Assembly: GCA_026994125.1 (NCBI GenBank)
Contig: JALWRJ010000273.1
Span: 1-5,550 of the forward strand
Direction: 5' to 3'
Source of the DNA: Cyclobacteriaceae bacterium
Lineage (GTDB): Bacteria; Bacteroidota; Bacteroidia; Cytophagales; Cyclobacteriaceae
DNA: 5,550 nucleotides
Part shown: positions 1-5,033 of the stretch, in pieces
Layout: each line of letters begins with the position of its first letter
Position numbering within the stretch: position 1 is the stretch's first letter
Program-made: the position numbers and the translations under genes
Notes under the pieces: generated by a model
The model's database searches: none
Told to the model about the DNA's origin: nothing
Seen by the model: only the letters and a program-made list of their open reading frames with translations

Positions 1-75
1 TTGATTTTAAATACTACAGGTTTTGTCCAAAGCAATCAATTAGGAATTGGGCATACCATAAAGCCAACCAAACGC

Positions 76-1569
76 ATGAACAAATTTTTAACGTTTACCT
101 TCATTGTATTTTTATTTACCTTAACCCTAACCGGCCGGGCTGCCCGCCTTCAGCAAAATTCTGTAGCCACCGACACCCTTACCCGGCCAGCTTCTATGGC
201 GGTAGTAGCAGCTGATAAAAATACCACAACTCCCCACGAAGAAAAAATAAATGAAAAACTGCTAAGCGAAGACTCTAACTTGGCTGTTTCCATTCCGCGG
301 GGGTTACTGGGGATGGCAGCATTAATCTTAATTGCCTATGCATTTAGCTCCAACCGTAAGGCCATTTCGTGGCATGTTGTTGCGGTAGGTTTAGGAGCAC
401 AACTGCTGTTGGCTTTTAGTATTTTAAACCTACCCTGGGTACGTATAACTTTTGAGTTTTTCGGTAAAATATTTGTTAAGGTGCTTGATTTTACACGCGA
501 TGGAAGTGTTTTTCTTTTTGGCGACATGCTCAATATCGACTCTTTTGGATTTATATTTGCCCTGCAGATTTTGCCAACCATTATCTTTTTTTCCGCTTTA
601 ACCAGTGTGTTGTTTTACCTTGGTATCATTCAAAAGGTGGTGTATGTAATGGCCTGGATGCTTACCAAAGCACTTAAAATATCGGGAGCTGAATCGCTTT
701 CGGTGGCAGGTAATATTTTTTTAGGACAAACCGAAGCGCCCTTGCTTATTAAGGCATATTTGGAAAAAATGAATAAGTCGGAAATACTGCTGGTGATGAC
801 CGGGGGCATGGCTACTGTGGCCGGAGGCGTATTGGCGGCATACATTGGTTTTTTAGGAGGTGACGACCCCGTTCAAAGGCTGTTGTTTGCCAAACACTTG
901 CTGGCCGCTTCAATTATGGCTGCTCCGGGTGCCATTGTTATTTCTAAAATTATTGTTCCTCAAACCGAAAAAATTGATTCTAATATAACCATTAGCAAAC
1001 AAAATGTGGGAAGCAATTTTTTAGATGCCATGAGCAATGGTACTACCGAAGGACTAAAACTGGCCCTAAATGTAGGAGCTATGCTTATGGTATTTTTTGC
1101 CTTTATTGCCATGTTTGATTACATTTTTGTAAAACTGGGTGATGTTACCGGCCTGAACCATGCCATAGATGCCTTTACCAATGGGCAATACCACCACCTG
1201 TCGCTTAGGTTTATCCTGGGTTATACCTTTGCGCCTTTAATGTGGATTATTGGGGTTACCTCGCAAGATATAACCCTGGTAGGGCAATTGCTGGGCGAAA
1301 AACTTATAGCCAGTGAATTTGTAGGCTACGAAAGCTTGGCTACAATGAAAGCAGCTGGCAGTTTTGCCTCCACCAAATCCATTATAATGGCCACCTATAT
1401 GCTTTGTGGCTTTGCCAACTTTGCTTCCATTGGTATTCAAATTGGCGGTATTGGCGGTTTAGCTCCGGGCAAACGGGTGTTGCTTTCTAAGTACGGACTT
1501 AAAGCTCTGTTGGCCGGCACGCTGGCCTCGCTAATGTCGGCCACTATTGTGGGTATGATGATGGGGTAA
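76..1569 (+). CDS. nupC: Concentrative nucleoside transporter (NupC/CNT family) with N-terminal signal peptide
   Basis: Inner-membrane symporter that by family takes up nucleosides with Na+ or H+. Numbering is from the ATG at 76 (497 aa). Residues 1-25 form a signal peptide (MNKF, hydrophobic stretch, then TGRAA). A Ser/Thr-rich polar linker follows to about residue 70, and the CNT core begins near SIPRGLLG. Diagnostic motifs are GNIFLGQTEAPLL (212-224; N213, Q218, T219 and E220 match the substrate and sodium residues of hairpin 1 in Vibrio CNT), NVGAMLM (332-338), FAPLMWIIGV (385-394), SEFVGY (413-418, with the hairpin-2 Glu at 414) and CGFANFASIGIQIGGIG (444-460; F446, N448 and S451 match substrate contacts). 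All key residues are intact, so it should be functional. E. coli NupC is about 400 aa; the excess is the N-terminal signal and linker. The frame stays open upstream to base 1, but the signal peptide argues for the ATG at 76. No clear promoter is visible in bases 1-75. Nucleoside specificity cannot be read from the sequence. Confidence 0.93.
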   Translation: MNKFLTFTFIVFLFTLTLTGRAARLQQNSVATDTLTRPASMAVVAADKNTTTPHEEKINEKLLSEDSNLAVSIPRGLLGMAALILIAYAFSSNRKAISWHVVAVGLGAQLLLAFSILNLPWVRITFEFFGKIFVKVLDFTRDGSVFLFGDMLNIDSFGFIFALQILPTIIFFSALTSVLFYLGIIQKVVYVMAWMLTKALKISGAESLSVAGNIFLGQTEAPLLIKAYLEKMNKSEILLVMTGGMATVAGGVLAAYIGFLGGDDPVQRLLFAKHLLAASIMAAPGAIVISKIIVPQTEKIDSNITISKQNVGSNFLDAMSNGTTEGLKLALNVGAMLMVFFAFIAMFDYIFVKLGDVTGLNHAIDAFTNGQYHHLSLRFILGYTFAPLMWIIGVTSQDITLVGQLLGEKLIASEFVGYESLATMKAAGSFASTKSIIMATYMLCGFANFASIGIQIGGIGGLAPGKRVLLSKYGLKALLAGTLASLMSATIVGMMMG

Positions 1570-1570
1570 T

Positions 1571-1647
1571 GAAATGGGAAATGGGAAATGGGAAATGTGA
1601 GATATGAAATATGAAATGTGAAATGTGAAATACGAAACGTGAAATGA
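1571..1647 (+). repeat. Heptamer tandem repeat array, GAAATGK type (11 units)
   Basis: Eleven contiguous 7-bp units start two bases after the nupC stop codon. In order they are GAAATGG three times, GAAATGT, GAGATAT, GAAATAT, GAAATGT twice, GAAATAC, GAAACGT and GAAATGA. The strand shown is purine-rich and the first GA is invariant. The phase holds without indels across 77 bases. The units are too short and too contiguous for CRISPR, and no reading frame is implied. The array is non-coding and separated by 19 bases from a second, approximately inverse-complementary array. Confidence 0.93.
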
Positions 1648-1666
1648 GAGGTTTGGTATTAGGTGT

Positions 1667-1750
1667 TACATCTTACGTCTTACATCTTACGTCTTACGTC
1701 TTACATCTTTCGTCTTACATCTTACATCTTTTGTCTTTCGCCTTACATCT
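1667..1750 (-). repeat. Heptamer tandem repeat array, TACRTCT type (12 units)
   Basis: Twelve contiguous 7-bp units as read on the + strand: six TACATCT, three TACGTCT, and one each of TTCGTCT, TTTGTCT and TTCGCCT. The first T and the final CT are invariant; the commonest change is A/G at unit position 4. On the minus strand the array reads AGATGTA/AGACGTA, a purine-rich relative of the GAAATGT array to its left, so the two are listed on opposite strands. The last unit overlaps two bases of the SDR stop codon (TAG, 1751-1749). The next minus-strand codons, ATG then TAA, lie in repeat DNA and give a backup stop in the same frame. Confidence 0.93.
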
Positions 1751-2669
1751 AAAAACTAAACCTATCCAAAAACTCAGCCAGCTCACTTTTAAGCGCAGGC
1801 ACTTGGGGTAAACTTAAATATTTCGCCAATTTCAGGTCTAACTCTAACTCAAAATTGCGAAGCTCCATATGCTGATCCACAAATATAAACTCAAGTTCAG
1901 GCACTAATTGTTTAAAAACATCCACTAAATCGAGAATGGTGGTGTTGCGTTGTGCCAGGTTATAGGTGCCAGAAGGCAGGTTGCTTTGAGGCAGTTGTAC
2001 TAATACCTTAGCTAATGCATTAATATGCACAAAAGCCCTGGATTGCTTTCCATTACCTTGGATGCTAATTTTTTTTAAGAAGTTAGCCTCAAAGGCAAAC
2101 CGGTTAATAACGGCATCAAACCGCATGGACGGGCTAAACCCATATACATTGCCCGAACGGATAATAAAAGCACGTCCTTGCGCAACCAATCGTTGTACGT
2201 GCTGTTCACCCCGCCACTTAGAAACTCCATAAAACGTTTTAGGATTGGGTGGGGTGTTTTCGTTAGCCGCCACCTGCGAAGCCCCATATACACTGGTGCT
2301 GCTCAGGTAAATTAATTGGGCAACCTCCGAATCCTCGATAGCAGCAACTACATCGGCCGTACCCCAATGGTTTACCTGCTCGTACATATGAGGATCGAGG
2401 TTAGCAAAAGGCGTAGTAACTCGTGCAGCCAAATGATATACTACATCCATACCGGCAACAGCTTTTTTTAAGCTTCGGGCATCCAATATATCGCCCTGTA
2501 CAAGTTCCAGGTTGCTATGTTTAAACTTGCCGGTTAAAAACAAATTATAATTACCCCGGCTTAGGTTATCATATATTCTAATCTTGCTTATTTTAGTACC
2601 TGGCCGGTTCAGCTCTTCAACCAACCCGGCTCCCACATAGCCGGCTCCTCCAATAATTAATACGTTCAT
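1749..2669 (-). CDS. Extended SDR: NAD-dependent epimerase/dehydratase, sugar-nucleotide type
   Basis: Cytosolic NAD(P)-dependent short-chain dehydrogenase of the extended class, 306 aa from the ATG at 2669. The N-terminal Rossmann fold shows MNVLIIGGAGYVG, with the GxxGxxG motif at 7-13. An acidic residue ends strand 2 (D34 in RIYDNLSRG), which favours NAD over NADP. Further landmarks are GD(59-60)I, HLAA (79-82), SSTSVYG (123-129), catalytic YGVSK with Y147 and K151, and RSGNVYG (171-177). The C-terminal part includes RAFVHI (211-216), as in UDP-glucose 4-epimerase and dTDP-glucose dehydratase relatives. The full Ser-Tyr-Lys set is present. An upstream in-frame ATG at 2729 is less likely because it would overlap the end of the preceding gene and put a basic leader before the Rossmann strand. 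It is the last gene of a minus-strand run, 25 bases after the DUF3995 stop. No sugar-pathway gene is nearby, so the substrate is unknown; GalE, WcaG and reductase roles are all possible. Confidence 0.9.
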   Translation of the reverse strand: MNVLIIGGAGYVGAGLVEELNRPGTKISKIRIYDNLSRGNYNLFLTGKFKHSNLELVQGDILDARSLKKAVAGMDVVYHLAARVTTPFANLDPHMYEQVNHWGTADVVAAIEDSEVAQLIYLSSTSVYGASQVAANENTPPNPKTFYGVSKWRGEQHVQRLVAQGRAFIIRSGNVYGFSPSMRFDAVINRFAFEANFLKKISIQGNGKQSRAFVHINALAKVLVQLPQSNLPSGTYNLAQRNTTILDLVDVFKQLVPELEFIFVDQHMELRNFELELDLKLAKYLSLPQVPALKSELAEFLDRFSF

Positions 2670-2694
2670 TATAACACTTTCAATTCTATACGAT

Positions 2695-3159
2695 TTACAA
2701 AATATTTTTGCTCGAAAAACCCGCAGCACTCAACCTTAAAAGTAAAAAGCCTAAGAGCGAAATTAATACACACAAAGGGGTAAAAAACACACTATCCCAA
2801 AAGGCAAACTCGGTAGTATTAACCACTTTAAAAAAGCCCACATACTTAAAATCGCCCACTGCTCGCAGTAAAAAAACTAAAGGCACAATCCCGTAGCTTA
2901 TGGCTTTTATTCGAGTTAAAACACCCCACTTAAACTCTTTTGAAACTGCTCCGTATAGCCCCGCCACCAAAAGTAAACTCAAGCCCACCCCAAGAGTTAT
3001 CAGGGTTCCGGGGTTTAGCATTTTAGTTCCACTTAGGTTGGTAGGAATAACTGCATGCAAGCCCCATTGGCCTCCGCAAGCCCAATAAAAGTGAATTACT
3101 GCCAAAGCAGTAAAAGTAAAAGCCAGCACGAACGATATAATTTTTGTTAAGTGCAGCAT
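2695..3159 (-). CDS. DUF3995 family four-helix membrane protein
   Basis: A 154-aa integral membrane protein that I place in the DUF3995 family from its motif pattern. Four hydrophobic segments are visible at roughly residues 7-27, 52-71, 84-101 and 123-143. Family-like signatures are IHFYWACGGQWGL (22-34) at the end of helix 1, LRAVGDFKYVGFFK (98-111) after helix 3, and a DSVFFTPLC stretch (122-130) entering helix 4. No catalytic motif or cofactor site can be argued beyond the conserved His/Trp/Gly loop, and the biochemical role is unknown. The start codon lies only three bases after the cysH stop, so the two are almost certainly cotranscribed and perhaps translationally coupled. The SDR gene follows after 25 bases. 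Short basic ends (C-terminal SSKNIL) carry no sorting signal. Family assignment is from memory of the pattern, not from a search. Confidence 0.8.
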   Translation of the reverse strand: MLHLTKIISFVLAFTFTALAVIHFYWACGGQWGLHAVIPTNLSGTKMLNPGTLITLGVGLSLLLVAGLYGAVSKEFKWGVLTRIKAISYGIVPLVFLLRAVGDFKYVGFFKVVNTTEFAFWDSVFFTPLCVLISLLGFLLLRLSAAGFSSKNIL

Positions 3160-3162
3160 ATC

Positions 3163-3822
3163 TTAGCTGGAAATCAAGTCGGTGTGCAATCCACATTCGG
3201 TTTTAGCAAGCCCATACCAACGCGCTTCTCTTTCTTGCATGTCAGCATCCATTTTACGAGTGCAAGGTTCGCACCCAATGCTCATATACCCTTGTACATC
3301 AAGCGGATGCTTGGGCAAATTATATTCTTTTTGATAGGCATAAATTTGTTTGCTACTCCAATCTAGCATGGGGTGTAAACGCATAGAGTTGTGCGGAGCC
3401 TCTTGGGTTTCCTTCATTTTACTACGCGATGCACTTTGGTCGGCTCGTACTCCGTTAATCCATACATCATAAGTGCGCAAGAGTTCATCCAACGGAGCTG
3501 TTTTGTTTAAATAACAGCAGTAATCGGGGTTAGAGGTAAACAAAAACCTACCTTGTGCATCTAATTGCATAGCTTTAGGTACGGTGGAGCGGGTATCAAT
3601 TAAATGAGTCAACCCAAAATCCCTCATTATTTTATCTCTAAACGAAATAGTATCAGGAAAATGGTACCCGGTATTTATAAACACTACCGGGATGTCCCGG
3701 TCAATACGGCTGAGCATATGCAGCAATACCAGGCTGTGCGACTGGAACGAAGAAGTGGTAAAATAGCGCTGCCCTTGTTGTGCGTAGGCTTGGAGCGTGC
3801 GTTGTAAATGTTCAAATGTCAT
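3163..3822 (-). CDS. cysH: Adenylylsulfate (APS) reductase, [4Fe-4S] type, CysH family
   Basis: Cytosolic enzyme of assimilatory sulfate reduction. By family it uses thioredoxin to reduce adenosine 5'-phosphosulfate to sulfite and AMP. It is 219 aa, near the usual 230-240. The adenylate-binding loop is TSSFQSHS (23-30), followed by VVFINTGYHFPDT (46-58), NGVRADQSASR (123-133) and LDWSSKQIYAY (153-163). Two cysteine pairs, CC at 102-103 and CEPC at 184-187, form the iron-sulfur site that distinguishes APS reductases from PAPS reductases of the E. coli type. The C-terminal KTECGLH (208-214) carries the catalytic Cys210. The tandem-Cys motif reads CCYLNKTAPL; family members usually have Arg where Asn106 stands, while Lys107 is kept. 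The ATG at 3822 gives a full N-terminus, with an A-rich leader and no Shine-Dalgarno. It is the first gene of a three-gene run, with a -7-like element about 26 bases upstream. Other sulfate-assimilation genes are not in the window. Confidence 0.94.
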   Translation of the reverse strand: MTFEHLQRTLQAYAQQGQRYFTTSSFQSHSLVLLHMLSRIDRDIPVVFINTGYHFPDTISFRDKIMRDFGLTHLIDTRSTVPKAMQLDAQGRFLFTSNPDYCCYLNKTAPLDELLRTYDVWINGVRADQSASRSKMKETQEAPHNSMRLHPMLDWSSKQIYAYQKEYNLPKHPLDVQGYMSIGCEPCTRKMDADMQEREARWYGLAKTECGLHTDLISS

Positions 3823-3847
3823 GGCTATGGTTAGGTAAAAAACAAAG

Positions 3848-3855
3848 CAAAACTA
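3848..3855 (-). promoter_or_regulatory. Candidate -7 promoter element for the cysH operon
   Basis: On the minus strand the bases read TAGTTTTG, a full match to the Bacteroidota -7 consensus TAnnTTTG. It lies 25 bases upstream of the cysH ATG, which would give a short leader of about 20 bases. I could not find a good -33 TTTG at the expected 19-21 base spacing, so the call rests on one element and its position in a divergent spacer. Confidence 0.5.
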
Positions 3856-3904
3856 GGCAGCAATTACGGTAATAACCTTGAGATTTATCATTCTTTTTTA
3901 GGAG

Positions 3905-3919
3905 ATACCTCTAGGGTAT
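3905..3919. promoter_or_regulatory. Small inverted repeat in the divergent promoter region, possible operator
   Basis: ATACC and GGTAT form perfect 5-bp arms around TCTAG. The repeat ends where the -33 region of the VOC promoter should lie (a weak TATG at 3917-3920, 21 bases before the -7 element). That is a plausible place for a regulator to bind, but a 5-bp arm can occur by chance and no regulator gene is in the window. Confidence 0.25.
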
Positions 3920-3941
3920 GGCTAACTAGCTAATGTTTTCT

Positions 3942-3949
3942 TAGCTTTG
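3942..3949 (+). promoter_or_regulatory. Candidate -7 promoter element for the VOC-cytochrome pair
   Basis: TAGCTTTG matches the Bacteroidota -7 consensus TAnnTTTG exactly and lies 19 bases before the ATG at 3969. A weak -33-like TATG (one mismatch to TTTG) is 21 bases upstream. The predicted transcript would have a very short A-rich leader of about 14 bases with no Shine-Dalgarno, as is common in this phylum. Confidence 0.55.
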
Positions 3950-3968
3950 CCCCAAAAAGCAGCAAACA

Positions 3969-5033
3969 ATGTACAAACGGATTAACGGATTGCAACATGT
4001 AGGTGTTGGCGTACCCAACCATGCCGAATCGTGGAAATGGTATCGTAAATTTTTTGGAATGGATATAGCCCTTTTTAATGGAGAAGCCGAAGCCCCACTC
4101 ATGCAGATTTATACCAAAGGCGAAATTATTAACAAGCGGGCAGCCATGATTTTAAACCTGCAAGGTGGACTGGCCATGGAGGTGGTTTGCCCTGTTTCGT
4201 TTACGGCAACACACGCCCCTACACCTTTTGAACTGGGCGACCTGGGCATTTTTATTACCCAAATTAAAACACCTAATGTGGCCAAAGCGTATAAATGGTT
4301 TAAAGACCAAGGAGCCGATGTACAAGGAAAGCTGCAAAAACTACCGTATGGAGGCGATACCTTTTATGTAAAAGACCCCAACGGGCTATTGTTTCAACTG
4401 ATTGAAGGAAGAAGCTGGTACACCAAAATAAGGCATACAACCGGTGGCCCGGTGGGCAGCACTATCGGGGTTTCAGATATAGATAAATCCTTAACTTTAT
4501 ATGCTGATTTGCTGGGCTACGACAAAGTACTTTTTGATGAAACCGGTGTATTTGAAGATTGGAAAAATGCGGTGTCCGGGGGTACCAAAACCTTTAGGCG
4601 CGTACGGTTGGCTCAAAGCAACAAGCCTGGTGGTGGCTTTGCCAAAGTAATGGCCGACACCTACATTGAACTAGTGCAGGCTATGGACTACACCCCAAAA
4701 AAAATATACGAAAACAGGCTTTGGGGCGATATTGGTTTTGTACATCTGGGCTTTGATGTACGGGGAATGAAAGCCTTGGGTAAAGACCTGTCTGAAAAGG
4801 GTTTTGGTTTTACTTGCGATACCGAAGACACCCTGGATATGGGAGGCACCACCCGCGTACACTGCACCTATATTGAAGACCCCGATGGCACTTTAATTGA
4901 ATTGATTGAGGTATATAAAATACCTATTATCGAAAAACTAGGCATCTTTTTAAATGTTGAAAAGCGCAACCCCCTAAAACCCCTGCCCGACTTTATGCTT
5001 AAGGCATTGAGGTTTGGTAGGATTAAGGATTGA
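3969..5033 (+). CDS. Tandem VOC-domain protein (glyoxalase / extradiol dioxygenase fold)
   Basis: Predicted cytosolic protein of 354 aa with no signal peptide, made of four beta-alpha-beta-beta-beta modules, that is two vicinal oxygen chelate domains. Module 1 starts LQHVGVGVPNHAESWKWY (8-25) and ends AMEVV (69-73). Module 2 covers LGIFITQIKTP to DPNGLLFQLIEG (136-147). Module 3 starts GSTIGVSDIDKSLTLYADLL (163-182) and ends YIELVQA (232-238). Module 4 runs from GFVHLGFDV (256-264) to DPDGTLIELIEV (304-315). Metal-ligand positions look uneven: domain 1 has H10 and E71 but Phe/Ile and Q143 at the other two; domain 2 has E234, H259 and E311 but Thr or Ser at the module 3 start. A lysine-rich tail (about 316-354) follows the last module. 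The family includes lyases, isomerases and dioxygenases, and I cannot assign a substrate. Size resembles 4-hydroxyphenylpyruvate dioxygenase, but its C-terminal signature is missing. The stop codon overlaps the next gene's ATG (TGATG). Confidence 0.85.
   Translation: MYKRINGLQHVGVGVPNHAESWKWYRKFFGMDIALFNGEAEAPLMQIYTKGEIINKRAAMILNLQGGLAMEVVCPVSFTATHAPTPFELGDLGIFITQIKTPNVAKAYKWFKDQGADVQGKLQKLPYGGDTFYVKDPNGLLFQLIEGRSWYTKIRHTTGGPVGSTIGVSDIDKSLTLYADLLGYDKVLFDETGVFEDWKNAVSGGTKTFRRVRLAQSNKPGGGFAKVMADTYIELVQAMDYTPKKIYENRLWGDIGFVHLGFDVRGMKALGKDLSEKGFGFTCDTEDTLDMGGTTRVHCTYIEDPDGTLIELIEVYKIPIIEKLGIFLNVEKRNPLKPLPDFMLKALRFGRIKD

Noticed and set aside
1..75. N-terminal extension of the transporter from a TTG at base 1
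   Set aside because: The frame is merely open from the window edge; the ATG at 76 begins a clean signal peptide, while the upstream residues are polar and unlike a signal sequence.
336..1440. Minus-strand open frames within the transporter gene
   Set aside because: They are antisense shadows of a gene with strong CNT motifs.
1571..1750. CRISPR-like array
   Set aside because: Units are 7 bp and directly adjacent with no spacers; there are no cas genes.
2670..2729. Longer SDR start at 2729
   Set aside because: It would overlap the DUF3995 coding end and add 20 basic residues before the Rossmann GxxGxxG strand, where family members start directly.
2708..3366. Small + strand open frames opposite DUF3995 and cysH
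   Set aside because: They lie antisense to well-supported genes, have low-complexity or unrecognisable translations, and show no promoter.
3863..3873. Near-palindrome ATTACGGTAAT as a second operator
   Set aside because: Arms are only four A/T-only bases around CGG, easily expected by chance in this composition.
3969..5033. 4-hydroxyphenylpyruvate dioxygenase (hpd)
   Set aside because: Length and fold class fit, but the paired His ligands and the C-terminal signature helix region of that enzyme are not recognisable, and no tyrosine-degradation genes are adjacent.
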